From Sphingosinicella sp041916975 (GTDB lineage Bacteria > Pseudomonadota > Alphaproteobacteria > Sphingomonadales > Sphingomonadaceae), in the NCBI RefSeq assembly GCF_041916975.1, contig NZ_JAYRYK010000001.1:3844001-3908000 (forward strand): a DNA stretch of 64,000 nucleotides. The letters are read 5' to 3'. The position numbers were made by a program, and so were the translations under genes. The notes beneath the pieces were generated by a model. That model was not told where the DNA came from, ran no database searches, and saw only the letters and a program-made list of their open reading frames with translations. Below are positions 17,986 to 26,893 of the stretch, one piece after another (position 1 is the first letter of the stretch; every line of letters begins with the position of its first letter).

Positions 17986-18049
17986 GGCAACACTCCCTCG
18001 GTACTGGTTCCTAGGCTCCGGCGACTCAGGAACCCCTCTTTGCTCGAAC

Positions 18050-18067
18050 ATTACAATTTTGTGACAG
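18050..18067 (-). promoter_or_regulatory. Candidate PhoB box, proximal of a tandem pair
   Basis: On the minus strand CTGTCACAAAATTGTAAT matches 15 of 18 positions of the PhoB consensus CTGTCATAAAACTGTCAT and points to the lipoprotein gene at 17985. Confidence 0.7.
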
Positions 18068-18082
18068 TCTCGTAAATGAATT

Positions 18083-18100
18083 ATTACAGTTTTGTGACAG
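18083..18100 (-). promoter_or_regulatory. Candidate PhoB box, distal of a tandem pair
   Basis: On the minus strand CTGTCACAAAACTGTAAT matches 16 of 18 consensus positions. It starts exactly 33 bp from the proximal box, three 11-bp PhoB repeat lengths, so both lie on the same face of the helix. Such phasing is usual for stacked PhoB dimers. Confidence 0.75.
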
Positions 18101-18200
18101 TGCGCGACCGAGGCTAAAATGGGGTCGGAAAACAGAGCTAGTCTGTGCCCAAGACTTTGTACTTTGTTTGGTAAGGCCTGTTCGCGCATAGAGCGGTGCC

Positions 18201-19103
18201 ATGAAGCCCCTGACCCATCTCGATCGCCTTGAAGCCGAAAGCCTGCACATCTTCCGCGAGGTCGTCGCGGAGTGTGAGAAGCCGGTGATGCTCTATTCCA
18301 TCGGCAAGGACTCTGCCGTGATGCTGCATCTGGCGAAGAAGGCGTTCTATCCGGCGCCGCCGCCGTTCCCGCTGCTGCATGTCGACACGACGTGGAAGTT
18401 CCGCGCGATGTACGACCTACGCGAGAAGTCGGCCGCGGACGCGGGCATGGAGCTTCTCGTCTGGCACAACCCCGAGGCGAAGGAACGGGGCATCAACCCG
18501 TTCGATCACGGCTCGGCGCTGCACACCGACATGTGGAAGACCGAAGGCCTCAAGCAGGCGCTCGATCATCATGGCTTCGATGCGGCCTTCGGCGGCGCGC
18601 GCCGCGACGAGGAGGCGAGCCGCGCCAAGGAGCGGATCATGAGCTTCCGCACCGCGACGCACCGCTGGGATCCCAAGAACCAGCGCCCCGAGCTGTGGAA
18701 CCTCTACAACGTCCGCAAGAACAAGGGCGAAAGCATCCGGGTGTTCCCGATCTCGAACTGGACCGAGCTCGACATCTGGCAATACATCCACCGCGAGAAC
18801 ATCCCGATCGTGCCGCTGTATTTCTCGGAAGAGCGCCCCACAGTGCGCCGCGGCGACCTGCTCCTGATGGTGGACGATGATCGCTTTCCGCTCGCCGAGG
18901 GCGAGACGCCCGAGATGCGCTCGATCCGGTTCCGCACGCTTGGCTGCTATCCGCTGACGGGTGCGGTGGAGAGCAAGGCCGCGACGCTGCCCGAGATCAT
19001 CCAGGAAATGCTGCTCACCACCACCTCCGAACGGCAGGGCAGGGCGATCGACCACGATCAGGCCGCCTCGATGGAAAAGAAAAAGCAGGAGGGGTATTTC
19101 TGA
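18201..19103 (+). CDS. cysD: Sulfate adenylyltransferase subunit 2 (CysD)
   Basis: Catalytic subunit of ATP sulfurylase, which makes adenosine 5'-phosphosulfate from sulfate and ATP in the cytoplasm (300 aa, normal length). PP-loop-type motif MLYSIGKDSAVMLHLAKKAF; family blocks LLHVDTTWKFRAMY, FGGARRDEEASRAKER, SFRTATHRWDPKNQRPELW and FRTLGCYPLTGAVES. The stop TGA shares a base with the ATG of cysNC, so the two are coupled. Confidence 0.98.
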   Translation: MKPLTHLDRLEAESLHIFREVVAECEKPVMLYSIGKDSAVMLHLAKKAFYPAPPPFPLLHVDTTWKFRAMYDLREKSAADAGMELLVWHNPEAKERGINPFDHGSALHTDMWKTEGLKQALDHHGFDAAFGGARRDEEASRAKERIMSFRTATHRWDPKNQRPELWNLYNVRKNKGESIRVFPISNWTELDIWQYIHRENIPIVPLYFSEERPTVRRGDLLLMVDDDRFPLAEGETPEMRSIRFRTLGCYPLTGAVESKAATLPEIIQEMLLTTTSERQGRAIDHDQAASMEKKKQEGYF

Positions 19104-21007
19104 TGGCCCTCGAAGTTTACGGCTCCTCGGACCTCATCGAACGCGACATCGAGGCGTATCTCGAGCAGCACGAGAACAAGTCGCTGCTGCGCTTCATCAC
19201 CTGCGGCAGCGTGGACGACGGCAAGTCGACGCTGATCGGCCGGCTTCTCTACGACAGCAAGATGATCTTCGAGGATCAGCTCGCGAAGCTCGCGGCGGAT
19301 TCGAAGACGGTCGGCACGCAGGGCGGCGCGCTCGATTTCGCGCTGCTGGTGGACGGCCTCGCCGCCGAGCGCGAGCAGGGCATCACCATCGACGTCGCCT
19401 ACCGCTTTTTCGCGACCGACAAGCGCAAGTTCATCGTCGCCGACACGCCCGGCCACGAGCAGTACACGCGCAACATGGTGACGGGCGCTTCCACGGCGGA
19501 CCTTGCCATCATCCTCATCGATGCGCGCAAGGGCGTGCTCACGCAGACGCGCCGCCATACCTATCTCGCGCACCTGCTCGGCATCCGGAACCTCGTGCTC
19601 GCGGTCAACAAGATGGACCTCGTCGACTACGACCGCGCCGCCTTCGATCGCATCGTGCTCGATTACCGCGCCTTCGCGACCGAGATCGGCATCACGCGCT
19701 TCAAGGCGATCCCGATTTCCGGTCTCGGCGGAGACAATATCGGCAGCCGCAGCGAGAACACGCCGTGGTACGAAGGGCCGAGCCTCGTCGAACATCTCGA
19801 AACGGTCGAGGTGGACGGCACCGCGCGTCAGGCCGGGCCTTTGCGGTTGCCGGTGCAGTGGGTGAACCGCCCCGATCTCGATTTCCGCGGTTTCGCGGGG
19901 CAGATTGCCGCCGGAAGCGTGAAGCCGGGCGACGCCGTCCGCGTCGTGCCTTCGGGCAAGACCTCCAGCGTCGCGCGCATCGTTACGGCAGGCGGCGACC
20001 TCGATGAAGCCGTCGCGGGCCAGTCCATTACACTCACCCTCGCGGACGAGATCGACTGCTCGCGCGGCGACGTGATCGTCTCGGCCGACTCGCCGCTCGA
20101 AGTCGCCGATCAGTTCGAAGCGACCGTTGTCTGGATGTCGGACGCGAAGATGCTGCCCGGCCGCCCCTATTGGCTGAAGCTCGGCACCACCACCGTCTCC
20201 GCGACGATCACCGAGCCCAAGTACGAGGTGAACGTCAACACGCTGGAGCGCCTCGCCGCGAAGACGCTGGACCTCAATGCCATCGGCGTCGTCAATATCG
20301 CGCTCGGCAAGCCGATCCCGTTCGCGCCTTATGCGGAAAGCCGCGAACTGGGCGGCTTTATCCTGATCGACCGGATGACGAACGCCACCGTCGGCGCGGG
20401 CCTCATCCACTTCGCGCTCCGGCGCTCGCAGAACATCCACTGGCAGGCGGCGGACATCACGCGCGAGGCGCACGCCGCGCAGAAGGCGCAGCAGCCGAAG
20501 CTGCTGTGGTTCACCGGCCTCTCGGGTGCGGGCAAGTCGACGATCGCCAACCTCGTCGAAAAGAAGCTGCACGCCCTCGGCAAGCACACGTTCCTGCTCG
20601 ACGGTGACAATGTCCGCCACGGTCTCAACAAGGACCTCGGCTTCACGGAGGCCGACCGCGTGGAGAACATCCGCCGCGTCGGCGAGGTGGCGAAACTGAT
20701 GACGGACGCGGGCCTCATCGTGCTCACGGCCTTCATCTCGCCGTTCCGCGCCGAGCGCCAGATGGTCCGCGCGATGCTGCCCGAAGGCGACTTCATCGAG
20801 GTCTTCGTCGACACGCCGCTCGCCGAAGCCGAAAAGCGCGACGTCAAAGGCCTCTACAAGAAGGCCCGCGCTGGCCAGCTCCGTAACTTCACCGGCATCG
20901 ACAGCCCCTACGAAGCGCCGGAAAGCCCCGAAATCCGCATCGACACCACCAGGCTGTCGCCGGAAGCCGCGGCGGACGCCATCGTGGAGAGGCTGCTCAA
21001 GGCCTGA
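19103..21007 (+). CDS. cysNC: Bifunctional sulfate adenylyltransferase GTPase subunit / APS kinase (CysNC)
   Basis: A fusion of 634 aa. Residues 1-430 are the CysN GTPase that drives CysD: P loop CGSVDDGKSTLIGRLL, DTPGHEQYTRNM and NKMDL, followed by EF-Tu-like barrels. Residues 455-634 are APS kinase: P loop GLSGAGKSTIAN, DGDNVRHGLN and FISPFRAER with the conserved Ser. Together with CysD it converts sulfate to PAPS in two steps. The fusion is common in alphaproteobacteria. Confidence 0.98.
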   Translation: MALEVYGSSDLIERDIEAYLEQHENKSLLRFITCGSVDDGKSTLIGRLLYDSKMIFEDQLAKLAADSKTVGTQGGALDFALLVDGLAAEREQGITIDVAYRFFATDKRKFIVADTPGHEQYTRNMVTGASTADLAIILIDARKGVLTQTRRHTYLAHLLGIRNLVLAVNKMDLVDYDRAAFDRIVLDYRAFATEIGITRFKAIPISGLGGDNIGSRSENTPWYEGPSLVEHLETVEVDGTARQAGPLRLPVQWVNRPDLDFRGFAGQIAAGSVKPGDAVRVVPSGKTSSVARIVTAGGDLDEAVAGQSITLTLADEIDCSRGDVIVSADSPLEVADQFEATVVWMSDAKMLPGRPYWLKLGTTTVSATITEPKYEVNVNTLERLAAKTLDLNAIGVVNIALGKPIPFAPYAESRELGGFILIDRMTNATVGAGLIHFALRRSQNIHWQAADITREAHAAQKAQQPKLLWFTGLSGAGKSTIANLVEKKLHALGKHTFLLDGDNVRHGLNKDLGFTEADRVENIRRVGEVAKLMTDAGLIVLTAFISPFRAERQMVRAMLPEGDFIEVFVDTPLAEAEKRDVKGLYKKARAGQLRNFTGIDSPYEAPESPEIRIDTTRLSPEAAADAIVERLLKA

Positions 21008-21095
21008 TCTTCGGCGGACCCTGTCCGATTGAAGGGCGGACCCGGCGGCTTCGACCTGCCATGTCTAACGCTGCTCGACATTGGAAGGCTGATGC

Positions 21096-21527
21096 ATGAG
21101 GGATGATCCGCGCCGCCGGGATTTGGCCGCCTATCCGTTTCGGATCGAAATGGTGCCGCGCTTCGGCGACATGGACCTCAACCAGCACCTCAACAATGTG
21201 GCGGTCGCGCGCTTCTACGAGGAGGGGCGCGTCCGCTTTCATTTCGATCTGCATCGCCGGCCGGGGCTCGAACGCTTCCGGGGTTTCATCGCGCATCTCG
21301 CGATCGATTATCTCGCGGAAGGGCACTGGCCCGATCCGGTAGAGATCGGCGTCGGCATCGTTCACATCGGCGGGTCGTCCTACCGGCTCGGCCTTGCCAT
21401 GTTCCAGCGCGGCGTCTGCATCGGTCTTTGCGATTCGGTGCTCGTCCACCGCGATGAACACGGCAACGCGCCGCTGCCGCCGCTCCTACGCGAGGCTCTG
21501 GAGAGCTTTCGCCTCCGGGCCGAATGA
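21096..21527 (+). CDS. Hotdog-fold acyl-CoA thioesterase (4HBT type)
   Basis: A 143-aa thioesterase-like protein with the 4HBT signature MVPRFGDMDLNQHLNNVAVARFYEEGRV-type segment (Asp and Asn-His in the usual place) and a SYRLGLAMFQRGVCIGLCDSVLV strand pair. It probably hydrolyses an acyl-CoA; the substrate is not evident. Its last 42 bases overlap the 3' end of the convergent MATE gene. Confidence 0.85.
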   Translation: MRDDPRRRDLAAYPFRIEMVPRFGDMDLNQHLNNVAVARFYEEGRVRFHFDLHRRPGLERFRGFIAHLAIDYLAEGHWPDPVEIGVGIVHIGGSSYRLGLAMFQRGVCIGLCDSVLVHRDEHGNAPLPPLLREALESFRLRAE

Positions 21528-22868
21528 CCGCTGCGAGAGCCACCAGAAGCGCGTGAGCAGAAAGCCCGAGGCAAACAGGCTGGCAATCACGACCGACCAG
21601 ACGAGGCCGACGAGGCCCATGCCGAGCGGCAATCCCAGCACATAACCGAGCGGCAGCATCACGCCTGCGTAGCTGATCGTGTGCGTCAGCGTCGGCAGCC
21701 AGACGTCGTCGCGTGCACGTAGCGCATTCGCCGCGACGACCTGAAGACCGTCCGCGACGAAGAACAGCGACGAGAGCGCCATTGCCGGGATCGCCAGCAC
21801 GATCAGCGCAGGATCGGTCGTGTAGGCGCTGATGATCGTTTCCGGCAGCAGCGCCACGATCGCCGCGATCACGACGAGCACGGATCCAGTTGCGGCGAGT
21901 CCGAGCAGGCCCGACCGTCGGACGGCGGCGGGCGAACGTTCGCCAAAGCCGCGCCCCACGAGAACGGCGGTTGCCGACGCGAAGCCGAGCGGCACCATGA
22001 AGACGATCGCGGAGACGTTGAAAACGACCGCCCACGCCGCCGCCTCCAGCCCGCCGAGCAGGCCTGCGATGGCGTTCATGCCTGCAAATGCAGTGGTTTC
22101 GACAAACAGCGAAGCGGCCGCCGCGCCGCCGATCCAGATCAGCGGCTTCCACCCCGGCGCGCCCGGTGCCGCGGCGAAAAGGCCGTATTTCCGCCGGGCG
22201 TCGGCCCACAGCACCAGATAGGCGGCAAGCCCGATGACGAGCGCGATGCGCGCGATGAAGGTCGCGGTCGCAGAGGCCACGGCGCCTTCGACCGGAAAGG
22301 ACGACGTGCCGGGCACAAGCCAGAGGTTCGCCGCGAGGTTCACGATGTTCGCACCCCACATCAGCGCTGCCGCCGGGCCCGGCCGCCCGAGCGCCTCCAG
22401 CCAGAAGATGAGAGCGATCGAGAGCAGATAGGCGGGCGTTGAAAGCGCGAAGGTGCGCGCGACCGCGGCCGCACCTTCGGCAAGCGCGGGTTCGAGGCCG
22501 ATGGCGTGCATCGCCGGCGCAGCGCCGAACCACAATGCCGTACCGAACACCACGCCGACCGCAGCGGCGAAGAGCAGCCCGCGCCGCAGCACAGCGCCCG
22601 CATCTTCGGGGCGGTCCTCGCCGATGCGCTGCGCCGTCAGCACCTGCACGCCCGTCAGCAGCCCGACGCCGGTCGTCAGCGCGATCATCGTCGGCGCCCA
22701 GCCGAGCGCGTGGTAGCCGAGTTCGATCGAGCTGTGGTGCCCCACGACGATCGCGTCCGTCAGCCCCATCATCATGATGCCGAGGCGCGACAGGATCACC
22801 GGCGAGGCAAGCGCCAGCAGTTCAGAGAGGCTTCCGCGCGCGGCGGCAGGGGTATTCAGCATGATCAT
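21486..22868 (-). CDS. MATE family efflux transporter
   Basis: A 460-aa inner-membrane antiporter with twelve predicted hydrophobic segments in two similar halves: N half LALASPVILSRLGIMMMGLTDAIVVG, C half FVETTAFAGMNAIAGLLGGLEAAAWAVVFNVSAIVFMVPLGFASATAVLVGRGFG. The MATE family expels cationic drugs or metabolites using Na+ or H+. ATG 22868 (MIMLNTPAAARG) is preferred over the ATG 60 bases upstream, which would add a non-family extension and overlap the divergent gene more deeply. The substrate is unknown. Confidence 0.92.
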   Translation of the reverse strand: MIMLNTPAAARGSLSELLALASPVILSRLGIMMMGLTDAIVVGHHSSIELGYHALGWAPTMIALTTGVGLLTGVQVLTAQRIGEDRPEDAGAVLRRGLLFAAAVGVVFGTALWFGAAPAMHAIGLEPALAEGAAAVARTFALSTPAYLLSIALIFWLEALGRPGPAAALMWGANIVNLAANLWLVPGTSSFPVEGAVASATATFIARIALVIGLAAYLVLWADARRKYGLFAAAPGAPGWKPLIWIGGAAAASLFVETTAFAGMNAIAGLLGGLEAAAWAVVFNVSAIVFMVPLGFASATAVLVGRGFGERSPAAVRRSGLLGLAATGSVLVVIAAIVALLPETIISAYTTDPALIVLAIPAMALSSLFFVADGLQVVAANALRARDDVWLPTLTHTISYAGVMLPLGYVLGLPLGMGLVGLVWSVVIASLFASGFLLTRFWWLSQRSFGPEAKALQSLA

Positions 22869-22981
22869 CGAACCGTTTTCAAAACAGCCGGCCCGGATAC
22901 GCGAAACCGATGACATTGGCGAGTGCATCCGTGTACGATGGCGCCGTACAAGACACGGGTGCGTTTAAGGAGGCCCTGTTG

Positions 22982-24208
22982 GTGCTGAAAATCGGTCAGG
23001 GACATGGCATGTCGGCGGCGAGGCTCGCCCGCATCGACGACTTCCTGGAGCAGACGTATGTCGCGCCGGGCAAGATGGCCGGCACGCTCACGCTGGTCGC
23101 GCGCCGGGGCGAGATCGCCCATGTCGGCGTGCGCGGCCTCGCGGACCGGGAGCGTGGCACGCCGATCGCGGAGGATACGATCTTCCGCATCTATTCGATG
23201 ACGAAGCCGATCACGTCGGTCGCGTTCATGATGCTGGTGGAGGAGGGGCGCGTCGCGCTCGATGATCCCGTCCACCGCTTCATCCCCGAATGGAAAAGTC
23301 TCGGGGTCTTCACGGGCGGCATCGACAAGACCGGCTTCCAGACGACGATGCCCGCCCGGCCGATGCTGATCATCGATCTGCTGCGCCACACCTCGGGTCT
23401 CACCTACGGCTTCCAGAACCGCACCAATGTGGACGCGGCCTACCGCGCGCGCGGCATCGGCGAGATCGAGAAGGGCACGATCACGCTCGACCAGATGATC
23501 GCCGGGCTCGCCGAGCTGCCGCTCGAATTCTCGCCCGGCGAAAAGTGGAACTATTCGGTCTCGACCGATGTGCTCGGCTATCTGATCGAGCGCATCTCCG
23601 GGCAGGCCTTCGAGGATTTCCTGCGCGAACGCCTGCTGACGCCGCTCGGCATGATCGACACGGATTTTCAGGTTCGTGCGGGCGAGGAAGGGCGTCTCGC
23701 CGGCTGCTACGCTCTTACGCCGAGCGGGCGCACGATCCTGCAGGATGATCCTGCGCTTTCCAGCTTCCGGAAGCCGCCCGCGTTCGTCTCGGGGGGCGGC
23801 GGTCTCGTCGGCACGGCGCACGACTATTTGAAATTCGCGCAGATGCTGCTGAATGGCGGCGAGGCGGATGGACGCCGCTACATCAGCCGCAAGACGCTCG
23901 ACCTGATGACCGCGAACCACCTGCCGGGCGGCGTCGATCTGCCCGCGCTGTCCGTCTCGCTGTTTTCGGAAGCGAACTACAACGGCATCGGCTTCGGCCT
24001 CGGCTTCGCAACGACGATGGACCCGGCAAAGACGATGATCCCGGGCTCGGCAGGCGACTATTTCTGGGGCGGCGCCGCCTCCACCGCCTTCTGGATCGAC
24101 CCGGTCGAAGACCTCATCTGCATCTTCATGACACAGCTCATCCCGTCATCCTCCTACCCCGTCCGCCGCGAACTGAAGACGATGGTCTACGCCGCCATTG
24201 AGGATTGA
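22982..24208 (+). CDS. Serine hydrolase of the beta-lactamase class C / esterase EstB fold
   Basis: A 408-aa protein with the SxxK motif SMTK (in FRIYSMTKPITSVAFMML) and the second-motif tyrosine in WNYSVSTDVLGYLIE (YSV). The C-terminal GDYFWGGAASTAFWIDP stands where the third KTG/HxG-type motif lies. These features fit EstB-like esterases and transpeptidase-related hydrolases better than true beta-lactamases. There is no signal peptide, so it is probably cytoplasmic. Start GTG 22982 has a perfect AAGGAGG eight bases upstream; ATG 23009 is the main alternative. Confidence 0.88.
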   Translation: MLKIGQGHGMSAARLARIDDFLEQTYVAPGKMAGTLTLVARRGEIAHVGVRGLADRERGTPIAEDTIFRIYSMTKPITSVAFMMLVEEGRVALDDPVHRFIPEWKSLGVFTGGIDKTGFQTTMPARPMLIIDLLRHTSGLTYGFQNRTNVDAAYRARGIGEIEKGTITLDQMIAGLAELPLEFSPGEKWNYSVSTDVLGYLIERISGQAFEDFLRERLLTPLGMIDTDFQVRAGEEGRLAGCYALTPSGRTILQDDPALSSFRKPPAFVSGGGGLVGTAHDYLKFAQMLLNGGEADGRRYISRKTLDLMTANHLPGGVDLPALSVSLFSEANYNGIGFGLGFATTMDPAKTMIPGSAGDYFWGGAASTAFWIDPVEDLICIFMTQLIPSSSYPVRRELKTMVYAAIED

Positions 24209-24233
24209 TGTGTAGCAAGGGCGGGTTGATGAT

Positions 24234-24494
24234 TTAGAGCGCTGGTGTTGTTTGCACCCAGATGCAGGTAACGCCGTGCTCACCGGCCCATTTTGTCGCA
24301 GCGCTGAGCGCCGTTTTCAAGTTCACATCGTCCTCTGGCAGAGAAATGTAAAACACGCTTTCGCCAGACAGCTTGCGCCCGCAACCTGTACCAAAGAAGC
24401 GACCGTCAAAGCTCGCTTCGATTTCCAGCCACAGCTCATCGTCAGCCATTTCTGGCATTGTCTCGCCAGCGGACAGGTAGCGATATTGTACCAT
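24234..24494 (-). CDS. Hypothetical small protein
   Basis: An 86-aa protein that I do not recognise. It is acidic, with AGETMPEMADDELWLEIEASF, GCGRKLSGESVFYISLPEDD and a C-terminal WAGEHGVTCIWVQTTPAL. ATG 24494 has AGGTGA nine bases upstream; starts further upstream would add an Arg-rich stretch. Base composition is lower in GC than the flanking genes, which hints at recent acquisition. Confidence 0.6.
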   Translation of the reverse strand: MVQYRYLSAGETMPEMADDELWLEIEASFDGRFFGTGCGRKLSGESVFYISLPEDDVNLKTALSAATKWAGEHGVTCIWVQTTPAL

Positions 24495-24560
24495 CGACGT
24501 TTTCACCTGCCGCTGCCGGCGGCGCATAGAGAGATTTGATAACACACGAAAGCGGAAGCC

Positions 24561-25679
24561 CTACGCCGCTTCCCCGAACGCCAGCGCCTCGTAGCGCTGC
24601 AAATGCCAGTCCGTATTCCCGAACTGACTTTCGATCATCGTTGCACGCTTGAAGTAGTGGCCGACGGCGAGTTCGTCGGTCATGCCCATGCCGCCATGGA
24701 TCTGGATGGCTTCCTGGCCGCTCAGCGTCAGCCCTTTGCCGATCTTCGCCTTTGCCATTGAAACGGCGGCGGGGTCGGGGAGTTTGAGCGTGGCCATCAG
24801 CGCCATCGATGCCGCCTGTTCGGCCTCCATGAACATGTCGACCATGCGGTGCTGGAGCACCTGGAACTTCGAGATCGGCTGGCCGAACTGCTTGCGCTGC
24901 TGCGCATAGTCCTGCGTCTGCCGGTGGAGTTCGCGGAGCACACCCACAGCTTCGGCGCAGAGCGCGGTCGTCGCCTCGTCGATGATCCGGCTGACGAGCG
25001 GGAAGGCGCCGTCCACCTCGCCGAGCAGCGCATCGCCGGGCACCTCGGCGTTCTCGAAATAGACCTCGGAGGCGCGTCCGCCGTCCACGGTCGGGTAATC
25101 CCGCCGCACCACGCCCTTCGCGCCGCTTTCGACAAGGAACAGGCTCACGCCAGCCTGCTCACACTGCCCGCCGCCGGTGCGCGCCGTGACGATCAGGTGG
25201 CTCGCGAACGGCGCATCGCGCACCACCGCCTTGTGGCCCGAAAGCGTCCAGCCGCCACCGGATTTTTTCGCGGCGGTCGCGATGTTCGCCGGATCGAAGC
25301 GCCCTTTGGGTTCGGCCCACGCGAACGCCGTGGTCGTCGTCCCCGCGATGATGCTCTCGATCAGGTCTGTGCGGCCCGTCTCGCGCGCGAAGCCGCCGCC
25401 GATCACCACGGTTGAAAGATAGGGTTCCAGAACCAGCGCATTGCCCAGTTCCTCCATCACGATCATGTTCTCGACCGCGCCGCCGCCGAGCCCGCCGAGG
25501 CTTTCGGAGAAGGGCGCCGCGAGGATGCCGAGTTCCTCCGCGAAAGCCTTCCAGATATCGGGCGACCAGCCTTCCCCACGCGAGATCTTCATGCGCGTTT
25601 CGTGGTCGTAGCGGTCGGCAAGGAAGCGCGCGAGCGTGTCGCGCACCATCGTCTGCGTTTCGGTGTAGCTGAAGTCCAT
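24561..25679 (-). CDS. Acyl-CoA dehydrogenase (second of an operon pair)
   Basis: FAD-dependent acyl-CoA dehydrogenase (372 aa) that would introduce the alpha,beta double bond into an acyl-CoA. MDFSYTETQTMVRDTLARFLADRYDHE is the N-terminal helical domain; the middle beta domain has TAFAWAEPKGRFDPANI and WTLSGHKAVVRDA; the C-terminal bundle has QQRKQFGQPISKFQVLQHRM and IQIHGGMGMTDE. ATG 25679 lies 10 bp after the upstream ACAD gene. Many such pairs form heteromeric enzymes for steroid or branched substrates; here that is only a possibility. Confidence 0.93.
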   Translation of the reverse strand: MDFSYTETQTMVRDTLARFLADRYDHETRMKISRGEGWSPDIWKAFAEELGILAAPFSESLGGLGGGAVENMIVMEELGNALVLEPYLSTVVIGGGFARETGRTDLIESIIAGTTTTAFAWAEPKGRFDPANIATAAKKSGGGWTLSGHKAVVRDAPFASHLIVTARTGGGQCEQAGVSLFLVESGAKGVVRRDYPTVDGGRASEVYFENAEVPGDALLGEVDGAFPLVSRIIDEATTALCAEAVGVLRELHRQTQDYAQQRKQFGQPISKFQVLQHRMVDMFMEAEQAASMALMATLKLPDPAAVSMAKAKIGKGLTLSGQEAIQIHGGMGMTDELAVGHYFKRATMIESQFGNTDWHLQRYEALAFGEAA

Positions 25680-25689
25680 TGTCTTGCCC

Positions 25690-26883
25690 CTAGAGCCCGA
25701 GAACCATCTTCGCGATGATCCCGCGCTGGATTTCGTTCGATCCGCCGTAGATCGAGGTCTTGCGCATGTTGAAATAGGTCGGCGCGGCGCGGAGCGCGTA
25801 TTCGGGCCCGATGGCGTGCTCGTTGTCGCTGTCGCCGAGGCCGCGGAAATACGGCGCGGCGTAGTGGCCAACCGCTTCCAGCGTCAGCTCGGTGATGCGC
25901 TGCTGGATCTCGGTGCCCTTGATCTTGAGCAGCGAGGATTCAGCCCCCGGCGGTTTTCCGGCCGCGAGCGCCGCCAGCCCGCGCAGCTCGGTGAATTCGA
26001 GCGCGGCGAGGTCGATTTCCAGCTCGGCGATCTTGCGCTTGAAGAACGGGTTCTCAATGAGCGACCGGTCGCCGTCCAGCTCGGTCGCCGCGATTGCGCG
26101 CAGCTTTTCGATGCCGCGCTTGGAGCGCGCGACGCCCGCAATCCCCGTGCGTTCGTGCGCGAGCAGGAACTTGGCGCAGGTCCAGCCCTTGTTCTCCTCG
26201 TGCACGCGGTTTTCCACCGGCACGCGCACGTTTTCCAGCCACACCTCGTTCACCTCGTGCTCGCCGCCGAGGGTGATGATCGGCCGCACGGTGATGCCGG
26301 GCGTTTTCATGTCGATCAGCAGGAAGCTAATGCCCTCCTGCGCCTTCACGGACGGGTCGGTGCGAACGAGGAAGAAGCCCCAGTCCGCGTGCTGCGCGAG
26401 CGTCGTCCACGTCTTCTGCCCGTTCACGATATAATGGTCGCCGTCGCGCTCGGCCTTCGTGCGCAGCGAGGCGAGGTCCGACCCCGCGCCCGGTTCCGAA
26501 TAGCCCTGGCACCACCAGTCCTCGCCCGAAAGGATGCGCGGCAGGAAGCGCGCTTTCTGTTCGGGCGTACCGAACGTGTAGATCACCGGCGCGACCATGC
26601 TGATGCCGAACGGCAGGATCGGGATCGTGTCGGCGCGCGCAAGTTCCTCCGAAAAGATGTAGCGCTGCGTCGCGCTCCAGCCCGGCCCGCCGTACTCGGT
26701 CGGCCACGCGGGTGCGACCCAGCCTTTCTTGCCGAGAATCCGGTGCCACGAGAGATAGTCTTCCTTCGACCATTCCTCGCCCTCGTCGAGTTTGCCCTTC
26801 AGGTTTTCGGGATAGTTCTCGTCGATGAAGCGGCGCACCTCCTCGCGGAAGGCGGCGTCCTCGGGGCTGAACGACAGGTCCAT
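25690..26883 (-). CDS. Acyl-CoA dehydrogenase (first of an operon pair)
   Basis: A 397-aa acyl-CoA dehydrogenase: N domain MDLSFSPEDAAFREEVRRFI, middle domain with WWCQGYSEPGAGSDLASLRTKAER and YIVNGQKTWTTLAQHADW, C domain with MRKTSIYGGSNEIQRGIIAKMVLGL. The electron acceptor would be ETF. It lies 10 bp downstream of the FMO gene and 10 bp upstream of a second ACAD, so the three form one operon. Confidence 0.95.
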   Translation of the reverse strand: MDLSFSPEDAAFREEVRRFIDENYPENLKGKLDEGEEWSKEDYLSWHRILGKKGWVAPAWPTEYGGPGWSATQRYIFSEELARADTIPILPFGISMVAPVIYTFGTPEQKARFLPRILSGEDWWCQGYSEPGAGSDLASLRTKAERDGDHYIVNGQKTWTTLAQHADWGFFLVRTDPSVKAQEGISFLLIDMKTPGITVRPIITLGGEHEVNEVWLENVRVPVENRVHEENKGWTCAKFLLAHERTGIAGVARSKRGIEKLRAIAATELDGDRSLIENPFFKRKIAELEIDLAALEFTELRGLAALAAGKPPGAESSLLKIKGTEIQQRITELTLEAVGHYAAPYFRGLGDSDNEHAIGPEYALRAAPTYFNMRKTSIYGGSNEIQRGIIAKMVLGL

Positions 26884-26893
26884 GATGTCCTCC

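Noticed and set aside
19058..20620. A 520-codon open frame on the minus strand opposite cysNC.
   Set aside because: cysNC carries complete GTPase and kinase motifs in the same interval; the antisense frame shows no family sequence.
22982..24208. An antibiotic-resistance beta-lactamase.
   Set aside because: SxxK is present but the second and third motifs fit EstB-like esterases, and there is no signal peptide for periplasmic export.
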